Shown here: positions 24,362 to 35,447 of the stretch, one piece after another
Layout: each line of letters opens with the position of its first letter
Position numbering within the stretch: the first letter of the stretch is position 1
Position numbers and translations under genes: made by a program
Source: Nothophaeocryptopus gaeumannii
Taxonomy: Eukaryota > Ascomycota > Dothideomycetes > Mycosphaerellales > Mycosphaerellaceae
Direction: 5' to 3'
Length of the DNA: 64,000 nt
NCBI GenBank assembly: GCA_031771865.1
Contig: JASISA010000001.1
Span: 1,116,001-1,180,000 of the forward strand
Notes under the pieces: model-generated
The model's input: only the letters and a program-made list of their open reading frames with translations
What the model was told of the DNA's origin: nothing
Database searches by the model: none

Positions 24362-25138
24362 TCAACCATTTCCCCCAAACTCACTACTCCCGATATAAAC
24401 AACCATCATCGCAGCATACGCCGCCGTAGCCCCGATAACCCCCTCCCTCGACGTACTCGTGAGCGCCAACGCCACAGCAAACAACATTGTCGCTACACTC
24501 ACAATAATCAACCTCGCCGTCCTGCTTGTCAAAAACGTCATCATAATCATCGGAACCAACAAACTCGCCCCTGCCGCGATGGCAGTCAGGATCCGATCGA
24601 ATGTGGCCGTGAGGTCGCCGAAGCGCCGTTTGAGATTGTCGGCTAGATCCCAGTTGTAGATGAAAGCGATGAGGACGAGGAGAATATTGTTTCGGAGATG
24701 GGAGTGCACGCGATCTTGATCTTTTGCTCTTGAAATGCGACGTTTCATCCCCGAATAATTGTCCAACTTCTTCTGCGAGCGGAGGTAGTCTTCTTCGAAG
24801 ACCCTATCCCTGCTCTCAATACTCGCCAAGGCATCCACAAGTTGTGAGTATCGGAGTAATAAAGGAGCCACTTCATCTGTGAGGCCAGCATTGTCGGTCT
24901 GGAAGTCTAATTTTTGGATCTTGCGTTTGATCTGGTATTCGGTATCTTTGATACAGGCTATGTAGCAAGGCTCGAAACCGGAGAAGCGGAGTTCGGATTT
25001 TTCGTCGTCTGAGAGGGCGGATGTCCATGTGTATGGGTAGATTTCTGGGAGGGTTTCTTCTTCGTTCTTGTCGGTACCTTCCCTCACGGTGTTGGCGCTG
25101 TCAGGCTGCTTTTCGTCTTTTCGTTCTGACTCTTCCAT
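24362..25138 (-). CDS. DUF6594-like membrane protein
   Basis: The product is 258 residues starting MEESERKDEKQPDS at base 25138. The frame stays open upstream, but I chose this Met because the upstream translation is unlike the family and looks like leader sequence. The N-terminal 50 residues are charged and disordered. The middle contains an alpha-helical segment with basic residues (about 120-160). Three hydrophobic segments follow at the C-terminus: RILTAIAAGASLLVPMIMMTF, ARLIIVSVATMLFAVALAL and VIGATAAYAAMMVVYIG. This order, with a helical region and three clustered C-terminal membrane spans, is that of the fungal DUF6594 family, whose function is unknown. Confidence 0.7.
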   Translation of the reverse strand: MEESERKDEKQPDSANTVREGTDKNEEETLPEIYPYTWTSALSDDEKSELRFSGFEPCYIACIKDTEYQIKRKIQKLDFQTDNAGLTDEVAPLLLRYSQLVDALASIESRDRVFEEDYLRSQKKLDNYSGMKRRISRAKDQDRVHSHLRNNILLVLIAFIYNWDLADNLKRRFGDLTATFDRILTAIAAGASLLVPMIMMTFLTSRTARLIIVSVATMLFAVALALTSTSREGVIGATAAYAAMMVVYIGSSEFGGNG

Positions 25139-25477
25139 GTTGTCTGGATCTTTGATGAATAAGAAACATGATGATGAGCTGGCAGAAGATGTTGTGTGGA
25201 AGAGGAAGCTAGGTGACGTGCGGTTGGTGATATTGACCAATGGGTGGTACAGCCGTTGGACGATCCCAGGTGAGAACTTGGCGTGGGAGCGTGCCACAAG
25301 TGATCGGCACAGAGAATGCTCTTCCGAGGAAGTGCGCCTTTTGCGTGAGTACGTCGGGATGCAATGGCAGAAACACTTCACATTTCAGTTCCCAGAGCTT
25401 TTCAACATGGACACAGTGTTCACCGTGGTTGAATTTGGAAATCAAAGGAAATAAGCTGAAAGCGGTAGCATTTGGAT
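25139..25477. other. Intergenic region between two minus-strand genes
   Basis: The region is 339 bp and should hold the promoter of the DUF6594-like gene and the 3' flank of the F-box gene. No coding signal is seen. Confidence 0.4.
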
Positions 25478-26515
25478 CTAATCATCAGCAACAGCAATAC
25501 CAACATCACCATCCTCAACTGCCGTCTTGAACTCCTCCATGTCTCCATTACGCTGCTTGATCACAAAGCCCATAGTCTCCGAGAACGTCTCTCCGTTGTT
25601 CACAAACCATTCTCCAAGCTTCTTCACATGCATTTCCACCTGCGACTTGAGTGGGCAGTTGTCACGCAAGTACAAGATCTGTTCCGGATCAAGCTTCATC
25701 ATATCTTCCACGACGTAGTAATGTGTAATGTCGTCGCCCCAGCCCTCGGCACCTGGCTCGTGCCAGCGTGACGGCGCCAGCCTCGATTGGTACTTGGCAG
25801 AGCCATAGTTGGAATTGTGGTACCAGCCGTCGGGGACGAACGACGAAGGCGCAGGTGGATAGTTGAGATGGATGTTGAACAGCAGTTGATGATTGCTCTC
25901 GGGGAAGCGCTTTGAGAACTTTTGTCGAATCTTGCCATTCGATGGGCAGATGTTGTTTGAGATCAAATCGCGAAGCATGAGATGCACATCCAGGACCTCT
26001 GCGAGCTCGGGCGTAGACCAGTTGTGCAGCAACGCAGCCCTCTCGCGGACGATGTCTGGAATACTGCGACAGGTGCGCACATGTCCAGAGTTATGGAAAG
26101 CTTTGTCGAAAAGCCACAACCGGTATATTGCACGCCGAACATTGTAGCGCTCTTCAGTCGTCAAGAGTCTGCGATTGGCGTAGTCCGTCTTCCACTTCTT
26201 GAACGGATATATCTCTTCATAGCGCTGGGCAATACGTCCGACTTTGACGATCTGATGCAAGAGTGCCTCAGATATTGGTACGTTTCGTTTGATATGAGCG
26301 GGTTGCGAAGCATTCCAGGTCAGAATCTGGACAATGTCATCGATGGGTCCGAACTGAGCATCGGCGGCATCTTGCAGAATGACCAGCTTCTTCGAGGAGT
26401 GGAAAACGGCGTGGAGTCGATGACTGGTCGAGGAAAGCGCAATGGCGGATGAGATGTTAGGAAGGGATAGGTAAATATGGGTTAGGATCTCGGTGGGTAG
26501 AGTGTCGAGATACAT
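25478..26515 (-). CDS. F-box domain protein
   Basis: A single exon encodes 345 residues. I start at the ATG at 26515 (MYLDTLPTEILTHIYLSL), because the open frame begins at a TTG six codons earlier. The N-terminal 45 residues match the F-box pattern: LPTEIL, then a hydrophobic helix, then SLPNISSAIALSSTSHRL and a final Phe/Leu-rich turn. F-box proteins of this kind pair with Skp1 in SCF ubiquitin ligases. The rest is an alpha-helical region with no repeats (no WD40, LRR or Kelch), so the substrate-binding part is of unknown type. Many fungal genomes carry large families of such orphan F-box proteins. Confidence 0.72.
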   Translation of the reverse strand: MYLDTLPTEILTHIYLSLPNISSAIALSSTSHRLHAVFHSSKKLVILQDAADAQFGPIDDIVQILTWNASQPAHIKRNVPISEALLHQIVKVGRIAQRYEEIYPFKKWKTDYANRRLLTTEERYNVRRAIYRLWLFDKAFHNSGHVRTCRSIPDIVRERAALLHNWSTPELAEVLDVHLMLRDLISNNICPSNGKIRQKFSKRFPESNHQLLFNIHLNYPPAPSSFVPDGWYHNSNYGSAKYQSRLAPSRWHEPGAEGWGDDITHYYVVEDMMKLDPEQILYLRDNCPLKSQVEMHVKKLGEWFVNNGETFSETMGFVIKQRNGDMEEFKTAVEDGDVGIAVADD

Positions 26516-27080
26516 GGTCGCGGTTGTCGACAATAAGAATGCTGTTCAAATTTGTACAGTGTCGCGTGAAATCGTGTCTCCCGTCTCCGATAGTTTCGAT
26601 CGATCTTTTGGATCAAATATTGGGTGTAGGCGGCACCAGACAACGTTGTAGAGTCGCCCGGCGGTGTGGTAAGGATTTCAGATAACGAACACCCCAAGTC
26701 TGGGGCTATTGAAGGAAGACATCTCATCTCCAGTGATGACACACATTGGCATCGAAGCCGGCCCGTGAAGGGCACTCGCTGTTGTTGAACGCATAGTGTT
26801 GTGTGAAGAGGAGAAAGGGAGAGGAAGGGGAAGGAGGTGAGTCTTGAGGTGATGGAAGCTCGTGGCTCGTGCCCAGCCACATTAAAATAAACTCCACTTC
26901 CCGCCTCCGCAGCCGCGCCCCGCACAACAGCGACGACAGGGGTGAGAAAACATCAACATCTCGTCAAGACGATGGACTTCACGGTACCATCAACTGCTAG
27001 CGCTCAGGACGTGCTTGGAAGACGAGAAGAGATATGTAGTGCCACGAGAATTCCAAGACGGCGTCCGCATCCCACATGAT
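26516..27080. other. Intergenic region, F-box gene promoter side
   Basis: These 565 bp lie upstream of the F-box gene and downstream of the next minus-strand gene. Overlapping minus-strand open frames here look like translated leader sequence. No gene is supported. Confidence 0.4.
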
Positions 27081-27676
27081 TCAAGGAACTAATTCCACAT
27101 CGTCTAACAGACTCCAAGTAGCCACCTTCTTCAGATCAAAGCTGCCCTTGCCATCGAACCGGTGTTCGGCCTTCTTCTGCTTGACATACTGCAGAGCAGC
27201 ATCTCTTATTGCTTCCCAGTCTGTGATGGAAGTTCCAAGGGCTTTCGGGTCCCTCTCTAAGCCCTCGATTGCGTCCCTCACCCAGGAGACACAGTTCCAA
27301 TCTTGGGCCCTATCTCCCACAGGCGTGGACCTCAGGATCGCCTCCACTCGGTTCTTGTCAGCGACTTTGGCCAATAGGACGCGGATCAAGACGATGCCGT
27401 GATACGTGTGCTGGCTGATCTCCTGGAATTCGAACTTGGACTGAGCTTGTCCATTTACGACGCTCATTGTTTCCTTTGCGTGGAAGAGCGTTCTTTCAGA
27501 TTGCCCGCCCTCGATCTTTGGACCCACGTGTAGGCCCCAATGGTATCTGCAACCGCAAGGTGAGTTGCGCTCTCATATAATCATGAAGGTGGACCGTACC
27601 TATCCTCCATTCCTGACATCCTCGAACCTCCTCGCGCGTACAATGCAACGTAAATGCGGTCTTTGTTCGACGGCAT
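27081..27676 (-). CDS. Small conserved fungal protein (DUF6914-like)
   Basis: Exon 1 is 27676-27600 and exon 2 is 27546-27081. They are joined across a 53-bp intron at 27599-27547 (GTACGG to TTGCAG, phase 2). The product is 180 residues starting MPSNKDRIYVALYARGG. Across the splice it reads YHWGLHVGPKIEGG, which makes the join convincing. Other visible segments are IVLIRVLLAKVADKNRVEAILRS, DWNCVSWVRDAIEGL and KAEHRFDG. This combination (HWG near the start, WNCVxWV in the middle, HRFD near the end) resembles the widespread fungal family I remember as DUF6914. Its Cys and His residues hint at an NlpC/P60-like papain fold, but that is inference. Function unknown. Confidence 0.7.
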
Positions 27677-28095
27677 CTTAGGATATGGACTGCTGGAGTA
27701 TGGATAGGATAATATGTGCAGCCGTCTATCAAGGCCGTGCATATGGAAGGCGGATGATCCTGTGTTAGCGCAGACTGCGCCTGCTGGCGAGCGTCCAGAT
27801 CGAGGGCATGACCGGTGCCAGGTCCCTTAACCCTATTACCAGCTCATTTTACGGGCCTTTTCTCCAATGGCATGCGATCTCGCGCTCAGAGGGCTAATGG
27901 ATCGCCATGATCATCTCTCTTTGTAAGGACATGTGTGTGGTGCTGTCCATGTTCTGTTCAAATTGTGCAATCACAATTGATGGAGGATTTGACAGGAGAC
28001 GTCAGTCTTGGCGTCGAGCTCGCCCCTCGGTACGTACCTCTTACATCCTAACACCTCACACGAGCACTCCTCGTCTCAGCATCAATCCATCTGGC
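27677..28095. promoter_or_regulatory. Divergent upstream region
   Basis: This region lies between two divergent genes. A possible 5'-leader intron of the downstream + strand gene runs from the GTACGT at about 28031 to the CTCAG at about 28080, with a CTAAC branch site. Confidence 0.3.
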
Positions 28096-29151
28096 ATGGA
28101 CACAGGCCACTACAATTGCAGAGACTACTACATCTCCCCGCACTTCTCTCCAACAACCGTCTCCAACGTGATCACAACTCGCTCACCCTTCACCCGCCAT
28201 GAATCCTGGGAAGAGCTCGAACAACGCTGCCGCTCACCTCTCAAGAAGACCTTCGCCCTCCTAAAACTCCCTCTCGAACTGCGCCAGCAAATCTTCAGCT
28301 ACCTCGTCCCTCGAACCCTCGAACATAAACCATCGAATCCGCTTGCCGACCATGCGAGGAACTTCAGCGCCGTGAAGAAGAGGGTCGCGAAGGGGATGGT
28401 AGTGCCTACATCAGATCCGCCGCAGAGAAACCCGACGAACATTGTGTGGAAGAAGGGGAATGTGAAACTTCTCCAGGTGTGTAAGCAGATACACAATGAA
28501 TACGCGGAGATGCTATATGGCGAGAATACATTCCTGCTGTTCTTGACGTACTCGGGTATTACGTTTCGATTCAGCTGGTTATTGGATTCTGGAGGCGCAC
28601 CGAATAGGAGATATGACTTTTTGGAGTTGTTGCCGAAGAGGTATCTACCGTTGATTAAGAGGGTGGTGGTCAATGTGGACCATGTGGACAGTTATACGGG
28701 AATGATTAAGTTTAATGTGAGTGGGAAGGGTTTGACGCAGGGGTTGAAGAAGCAGGTTTCGAGGTTGGTGAACGCTTTGCAGCCGCCGGAGAGCGAATCT
28801 GAAGATGATGGTGAGGGCAAGAGATTGGCGAAAGTGAGCATTCGGGTATCGAACGGGAATGCGTACTTGGACCAGATCAAGAGCGACATCGTGCGCCAAC
28901 GCGAAGGCGGGATTAAACTTAACGAAGATCTTGAGGAAATGTTGGAGCCGTTTGGATACCTGCGAGGAGTTCGCGAAGTCTCCATAACTGGTGCTGTCAC
29001 TGACAGGTTCGCGCGCGACTTGGAAGCGAAGATGACAAGCCTCGAAAAGCCTGATGCAGACGAACAACTGGCACGAGGCATGCGGGATCTTGATCTTCCG
29101 CCTTCGCTGACAGATCCCCGGCTCTGTGTATATGGAAACGACATGGCATGA
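28096..29151 (+). CDS. F-box-like / DUF7730-type fungal protein
   Basis: A single exon encodes 351 residues from the ATG at 28096 (MDTGHYNCRDYYISP). The frame is open further upstream, but that part overlaps a likely leader intron. The core near residues 55-75 reads LLKLPLELRQQIFSYLVPRTL, an F-box-like motif. About 70 residues later comes LLQVCKQIHNEYAEMLYGENTFLL, the second hallmark of a very common fungal family in which an LP-E-R-I motif is followed by VCRQIYxEAxxxLYxxNxF. These proteins are abundant in Dothideomycetes and mostly uncharacterised. A role in SCF-type ubiquitination is assumed from the F-box likeness only. The C-terminal half is charged and helical. Confidence 0.72.
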   Translation: MDTGHYNCRDYYISPHFSPTTVSNVITTRSPFTRHESWEELEQRCRSPLKKTFALLKLPLELRQQIFSYLVPRTLEHKPSNPLADHARNFSAVKKRVAKGMVVPTSDPPQRNPTNIVWKKGNVKLLQVCKQIHNEYAEMLYGENTFLLFLTYSGITFRFSWLLDSGGAPNRRYDFLELLPKRYLPLIKRVVVNVDHVDSYTGMIKFNVSGKGLTQGLKKQVSRLVNALQPPESESEDDGEGKRLAKVSIRVSNGNAYLDQIKSDIVRQREGGIKLNEDLEEMLEPFGYLRGVREVSITGAVTDRFARDLEAKMTSLEKPDADEQLARGMRDLDLPPSLTDPRLCVYGNDMA

Positions 29152-29725
29152 TACGATGATGAAACGAATACATGAAGACATAGAATGAAGTGGAAGAGAA
29201 TATTTGCATCGCGAATGGATTAGATTGTTTCGATGAACTAAACTTTTACAGATTGCCAACTACCTATCAAAGCCAGGGAAGTAACAATCTCGGTGTTTTG
29301 CCAAGTGCCTACAAATGCATCCTCGCCCAACAAACTTACCCATTTAGAATATTTCACGAATTGGCGCCAACGGTCATGGCGAGGATGTCACTGAAGTTCA
29401 AAATGCCAGTATCAGCGTCTCCGGATGGAGTATAGAAGCTCGTACTGCAAACTCCGCAAATATGTTCGTCTGACCTAGAACGTACTCTCTACCACAAATG
29501 ACTTCGAACAGTGAGGCACCGAAAGCGTAGTCGAAAGACCTGGAGAATTGTTGAGATGATTGGCAAGGCTGCTCGGAATTCTTGCCAGCGTCATATGCAG
29601 TAGATGCCGAACACAAACTCTGAAGACAGCGGTTGTACGAGAGACTCAGAAAATGAATGAAGCTGTAGAAATGATACTGTCATTTCTTTGATCTACCGCC
29701 TCTGTCGAGGTACGATTGAGCGCAC
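29152..29725. other. Convergent intergenic region
   Basis: These 574 bp lie between convergent genes. I see nothing beyond short chance frames. Confidence 0.4.
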
Positions 29726-31241
29726 TCAAGGCGCTGACGCGATGTGCTGAAGCGGCGGACCGTCGTACTCGTCAGCCTTGGAAGGCATGGCCTTTGCCGG
29801 CCATCGTTTGTCGACCCAGTTCTGCATCTTGATACCAAAGACCGCAACGATAACACACAAGCCTCCTGCCGCATACACGAAGATTACGCTGATCGTGCAT
29901 TGCAATCCCACGCCGATGGAGTCAATCAATGGAATCGAGAATGCGCTCGCCAGAGCCGAGAAGGTGTACTGAATCACGTACTTCGTTGCAATAGCTTCTT
30001 GTCGAGTCAATGGCATGACTTCCGCGCAATAGGTATTCAGGCCAGCGAAAGCCGCGAGGATGCCAGCAGCGGTGAAGAAGGCGAAGACGATCGGAAGTGC
30101 CAGACCTCCGATTTTCTTTTCGATTCCCCATCCAAAAATCAAAGACGCTGCTGGAATGACGACGAACCAACTCACGAAGCCGCTTCTTAATCGGTCTTGT
30201 GGCAGACGTACTCCGACTCGGCGCTGAATCCATTTGCGGACGGTGCGGTCTGAGAAGCGTCCTCCAATGAGTGTTCCTGCCAGGAAGCCGCCAGCTGGTG
30301 ACAGGTAGAACAGGCCCGAAATCAATGGGGAGTTCAGGTTGTACTGCGAGACCAGGATGTGGCGTGGGCTCGAGAGTAGAGAATACTGTGACCAGCTCAG
30401 CAGCCTGGCGGCAACATCCGAGAGGAACAAGTTGGGGTACCGCATGAGCTTGATCACTCGCATCGGATTGTAAATAGTCAAGATGTCGCGGATCGAGGGA
30501 TGCTTGATAGTAGCCGGCTTGCCACCTTTCCGCAAGAAGACGAGTGAGAAGACCAGTCCAAGACCGACCATGCCGCACTGAACCCAAAGAATGACCCTCC
30601 AAGTTGTAAAGGTAGTAATGATTCCAGCTACCAATGGTCCGAGCGGCGGTCCTAAAACTGTCCCACAAAGAAAGAAGCCTGTGGCGGTTCCTCTCTTGAC
30701 TGGTGGGAAGTACTCTGCGAGGATAGCTTGTCCTGTGACGTGGAAGAATGTTCCTTGAAAGCCCGACAGTATTCGGAAGACGATGAAGGTTTCGAGGTTC
30801 GGAGCGAATGATGCTGCTAGTGTCCATGCAAAGAGCATGACCGTGCAGCCGTTCCACGCATACAATCTCCCGCATAGCTATGAACTATGAGTAAGGCACA
30901 TTATAAGATTAGTATCTCTGTCTACTCACCGGAATGAGAGGGCCCCAAATGAAATTGGAGAGACCCATCGCGAAGAGCACTCCTGCGCTGGAGGCATTGA
31001 TGACATTGACTGTCGAACCGAAGTCATCGGCAATGTTGCTGGCTGCTGAGAACAGGGATGTCGAGCTAAAGCAGGCCGTCAGGGTCACGAAGCTAGTAGT
31101 GAAGACGACCAAGCACTTCTGCGCTGTCGAGACATTGTAGCCGGGGGATGCCTCTTCCGGATCGACGATAGAGGCAGCTGTGGATGGCGATGGAGACTGC
31201 TTCTCTTCGTCTTCTACTTTGGGTTCAGTCGTGTTGGCCAT
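29726..31241 (-). CDS. MFS drug/metabolite transporter
   Basis: Exon 1 is 31241-30930 (104 codons). The intron is 30929-30878 (52 bp, GTGAGT to CATAG, phase 0). Exon 2 is 30877-29726. The product is 487 residues starting MANTTEPKVEDEEKQ. I start at 31241 rather than at an in-frame Met upstream because the upstream part is unlike the family. Across the splice it reads IWGPLIPLCGRLYAWNG, a family motif of fungal DHA1-type major facilitator transporters. About twelve hydrophobic segments are visible, with loop motifs such as RILSGFQGTFFHVTGQAILAE and GGRFSDR. It is likely a proton-driven exporter at the plasma membrane. It faces the Zn2Cys6 regulator across a 504-bp shared promoter, a common pairing of a transporter with its regulator. 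Confidence 0.85.
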
Positions 31242-31745
31242 TTGGAGAGGCTGGAAGGATGGGCTTGACGAGTTCGATCCATTACAGGCGGCCAGTGCGC
31301 GGTATTGTATGTTTGCGACTTTCCGGCACACGCAGTCGTCAACGCCGAAGAGAGTGGGTCGTTTTCTTCGCCTTTGAGCAAACGTCGGCCGCGGCCAAGG
31401 GCAGCGGTGGGAATGCGAATGCTGCATCTTAGGCCCTGCAGATGCGCCCAATGAGTTGTCCCACCAAATGGTACAATGATCGTGTCGCTGTCGTGATCTT
31501 CTATTGGACCCAGCGGACTAGCATTCTTGTACTCAGAGAGTAGTGCAGTGTAGGACGTACAGTGGTAGGGCTTTGCCTAAGGCATCATCGGTATGGTGGA
31601 GTTGCTTGCGCTGCCAAGACCGCTTTCGGCCATTTTCGCCGGTTGAGTCGATCCTTCCACAGCGACTTCTTCTCTCTTTCTTCGGCTTCTTGATCGAAAC
31701 GCCGTCGACCATCCAATTGCATCACGTCCGGCGGAAACATCGTCA
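31242..31745. promoter_or_regulatory. Shared divergent promoter, MFS and Zn2Cys6 genes
   Basis: This 504-bp head-to-head interval must contain both promoters. I did not find a clear inverted CGG pair that would be a convincing Zn2Cys6 binding site, so autoregulation or transporter regulation is context-based inference. Confidence 0.4.
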
Positions 31746-33748
31746 ATGGCCACTACGCCAAGCAAACGAATCATTGCGTGAGTAAGATTCGCCAGGGTTT
31801 ATTTCACAAGGTTTGATGCTGACCAGGGTGCTGCAGTTGTCAGGCATGCCATGCAAGGAAGATCAAATGCTCAGGAACTGGACCTCCGTGCACCGCATGC
31901 GCCGAAGCCAAAGCAGAATGTGTGTATCCAGTACGCGATCGCAAGACTAAAGTGTCCGGAAGGTATCTCGACAAGATTCTGGAGGAGAATAAGCGCCTGT
32001 CCGCTCTGCTCTCGACGCTCAGCACGCCGGCTGCGACCCCAAATGCCGGTCCACGTGCTGTTGACGGCCAGCCAAGAGCCGACAATGCAGACAGAAATCC
32101 GGCACTGGGCGAGGCGCCGTGGTTCATGCCCTTCAAGAATATTGATTTGCCGATTCACATTGGAGAGGCGGCCGATGCAGCATTCGCCACGCGACTCCGA
32201 CAAGCTGCTTTAACCAAGACAGCCAGCCATTTCCCCAGAGTGCAGTACATCACCGACGATGCGCTGAGATCTTTCATGAACGCCCCAATCGAGTGGCCGA
32301 GCGCTTCCCGCCTCCGCTTCTTGATCCATGTGGCATTGAAGACGGTCTGTAAGACCTGGCATATCGTGCGAAGAAGTGTAGTGCTCGACAACGTCCAATC
32401 TCTCCTTCGAGATCCGACATCCTGCGACTGGCTAACATCATGCAAGCTCTGGGCATTGCTGGCAATTGGAGAAGGCTTTTCTGCGCGATGCCTTCTGCCT
32501 AATCAGACATTTCCAGGTGCCAAGTACTGGGCAAGAGCAATGCAACTCGCCTCAATGCCCTGCGAACGTCCGGGACTGGAAGTTGTTGAAGTGTACTTGC
32601 TGCTGTCGTTCTACTCTTCGTCGATGAATCGCCGACACACAGCCATATGTCTGGCCAGCTCTGCGTTGAGACTCTGTGTAATCCTGGGCCTTCATATTGA
32701 TATCAGCGACTCACAATTGCGAGATCCCACTATGCGCGAGCATCGATGCCGTCTATGGTGGACAGCGTACCGTTTTGACAGGTTGTGGGCAAGCAAAATT
32801 GGCTGGCCGCCATCGATTCCAGACGAGAGCGTCGAGATCAGTCTACCCTCCGATGAAGGACTGCCGCCAGAGACCAGAGGCGACTTTGACGATCCTGAGT
32901 ATATGATCATGACTGTGAGGTTGGCTCGCATGCTGAATCACGCAGTCAACACTTTGTACGTCAGGAAGCGTCAGGCCACTTCGTTTTCGGAAAGAGTCCA
33001 GGTTGCGGTTCGTTCGTTGCGGGACTGGTCCGACGGTCTGCCAGAGCACCTGAAGTTGAGTCAAGACGAGCTTCCAGACTCTGTGGAGCCTCACGTTCTG
33101 TACATGCATCTGGCTTTCAACCAAGCCGTGATTGTGGTGACGAGACCTATCCTTCTTCATCGCTTACGCCAACACCGCTCTCGGCAGCCGAACGACACGG
33201 CAGCAGTCCAGACGTTTTCCGACGCCGCACTATCGTTGGCCACTGCCTGCGTCCGATGTGCTCGACAATCAATGAACTTGCTGAAGCAGTCCTGGGCGAA
33301 CGGCGTCTTTCCATCCTTCGACTACTTTTACGTGCAGTTTCTCTTCTCGTCAGCAACCATCATGGCCCTGTCCGCGTTGCTGCAAGGACAAGGCTGGGCC
33401 AGTGATCGCGAAGACTTCTTACTTGCATGCTCCTTCCTCCAGCAGCTTGACCGCAATGGCAACTATGGCGCGAATGAGTTTTGCACGCACATCGACGCAC
33501 TCAAAGCCACACTTCGGGAGAACATAGATGTGCCAAGGACTGATGCTGCTGTGGGCTTCGATGTCGCGCAGACCATGGGTCCCGCCCAGCCTACGCCTCC
33601 GTGGTTGGTTCCAAACCCGCCGTTGCAGGACTTCTTGAACCATCCAGAGATCGATCTTGACTTCATGGACAATACCGGCGGGACCTGGATCGACTGGCAA
33701 GACGTCTTCTGGCCCGAAATGGAACCTGCTGGCCAGGGCACCATGTGA
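31746..33748 (+). CDS. Zn2Cys6 fungal transcription factor
   Basis: Exon 1 is 31746-31777 (MATTPSKRII plus two bases). The intron is 31778-31836 (59 bp, GTGAGT to CTGCAG, CTGAC branch site). Exon 2 is 31837-33748. The product is 647 residues. The splice restores the zinc cluster C12-x2-C15-x6-C22-x6-C29-x2-C32-x6-C39, a textbook Zn2Cys6 binuclear cluster with the basic run HARKIK. Part of the cluster is lost if exon 1 is missed. A short coiled-coil-like helix follows (RYLDKILEENKRLSALLSTL). The middle region has the fungal-specific transcription factor pattern (RHTAICLASSALRLCVILGLH, then CRLWWTAYRFDRLWASKIGWP). The C-terminus ends in an acidic, Trp-rich stretch that could activate transcription. 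Its divergent MFS neighbour is the most likely target. Confidence 0.9.
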
Positions 33749-33817
33749 GGATAAGGGAAAGTCTCGCTGGAGACCTGCACAGAACACCATGTATACTGAA
33801 GTACAGCTCGCCAAACG

Positions 33818-34712
33818 CTAAAACAGCCAGTCACCTGATGTCTTCTCCATCACGGTGCTCCCACGACAGCCAGCTATATAACCTAGCCTCTCACCACCAC
33901 TGATTCCTTCACGCATTTGGGTCTCGGTCATCAAGATCACAGGTTTCCAAAGATTCTGCGTCAAGTTCGGCTTGCGATTATACTCAGCCTCATTCAGGTA
34001 CCGGTCACCCCACTCGCCAACGGTATTATCATACGTTGTACCAGGCTTGGTCTTGCAGAGATGAAGCATGTTGTCTTTCAGGCCTTTCATGAGACCAAGA
34101 CGAGGGTACTCCTGGGACAGGTCAGTCACTCATTCCACCCGGTCGGGACCATCAAAGACCTACTCTGACTACGGCATTGTACTCTTCCCAAGTCAACACT
34201 CCGCCTGGAACACGGTCTGGTCCCTGAAAGTCTGCCCAGATGCCATACGACGTTGATTGTACCTCAGGCTCTTTCTCAAACACCACTGAACCTACGGTGT
34301 GCAGCGCAATCGAATCCCAGACTAACTGCAGCCTATGCTTGCCCCACTCTTCCGGTTTTCCATGCTTCTGCAAGAAATTCTTCGCAGCGTATGCACCATC
34401 AACCTCAAATCTCTTGTCACTACTGATCACCTCGCTATGCGGAGGGTGTCCAATCGGGAACCCAGTATCATGCAGAATCGCCGCAATCGCATGAACCTCT
34501 CGGTCTCGCACCTTCGTATGCGGCAACTTATCGGCTATGATGAAGCCGAGCAGGAACGACCGCACGATATGATTGTACGTATAATCGGTGGAAACGGACT
34601 TTGCAAACTCCAATGCCGCATCAATGAGCGGCGTGTCCGGTACGGTGACACCACCCAGGCTCTTTGTCGGCAGGCTCGCTTGGGCATAATCGGTCACGGT
34701 GCAGGTGCTCAT
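33818..34712 (-). CDS. HD-domain protein, cyanamide-hydratase-like
   Basis: Exon 1 is 34712-34164 (183 codons). The intron is 34163-34112 (52 bp, GTAGGT to CCCAG, CTGAC branch site, phase 0). Exon 2 is 34111-33818. The product is 280 residues. The HD-type metal site is visible as H48 (YNHIVRS) and H81-D82 (AILHDTGF), followed by RFEVDGAYAAKNFL, the pattern of fungal cyanamide hydratases and related Ddi2/Ddi3 proteins, which are metal-dependent hydratases. The usual family length is about 240, so this one is longer at the C-terminus. Without a search I cannot say whether it acts on cyanamide, an isocyanide or another nitrile-like compound. It ends 69 bp from the convergent Zn2Cys6 gene. Confidence 0.78.
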
Positions 34713-35447
34713 GGTGCGCGGCCTTTACCAGAGCGTCGGGTCGCGGGATGGTCAGCAATGCTCGAACTTGGTGCGTGTTGGGTTCGTGTAGTCTAAGTCG
34801 ACATGCTGGGCAGGACGGTCACATCAGAGCTGTGCCGGACGGAGCAATTGAGCTCCCCGGTCATGGCAACGGCGCTGCAGACGCCGCTAAAGGTGCTGTG
34901 CAGAGCTTGCGGACAAGTTTATGCATGTGTTGTCTGCCTCTTCGCCGTACTCGAGCATCTACCGAGTGGACTAATGCAGCAGTGCAGCTCTTGTCGGCGT
35001 TGTGCTGCCAGCGGCTCGACCCGCCTGTCTAGTGGTGGTAGGTCTGAGCTGTAGGTTCGCAGGCCGGGGCGTCCGGAGATGGCTTGCCGAGCCATAGCCT
35101 GCACTGTGTCCGCGCCTCCATTTGACTTCCTGCAGAAATGTCCCACGCCTGCGACCAACCAGCTCAGGAATAATGCCTCGCTTTTGGGAGCTATCGTTCG
35201 AAAGAGGATGTGTGCGAGGAGCGCAGGTAAGAAGAGCTCTTGCTCTGCCGACGATGATCCATCCTGGTCAGCCTCGTCTGGACGGTTCCATATTAAACCA
35301 TGTCTAGCCTCGTCCAGGAACCAAGGCCGTTGTTCCTTCCGGCGTGGACATCGCTCATTGCAAGAGACGTCGTGCTTTCGACTTAGACCTGCCATTTCCT
35401 CGTCTACGGTCTCTGTTGTCGAACACAGACGGCATTCGATATTGGCG
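34713..35447. other. Divergent upstream region, HD gene and methyltransferase
   Basis: These 735 bp lie between two divergent genes. Open frames here stay in phase with the methyltransferase start but have no family resemblance. I treat them as leader sequence. Confidence 0.4.

Noticed and set aside
29922..30875. 317-codon minus-strand frame overlapping the MFS gene
   Set aside because: It is an alternative phase of the MFS exon 2 and is not hydrophobic.
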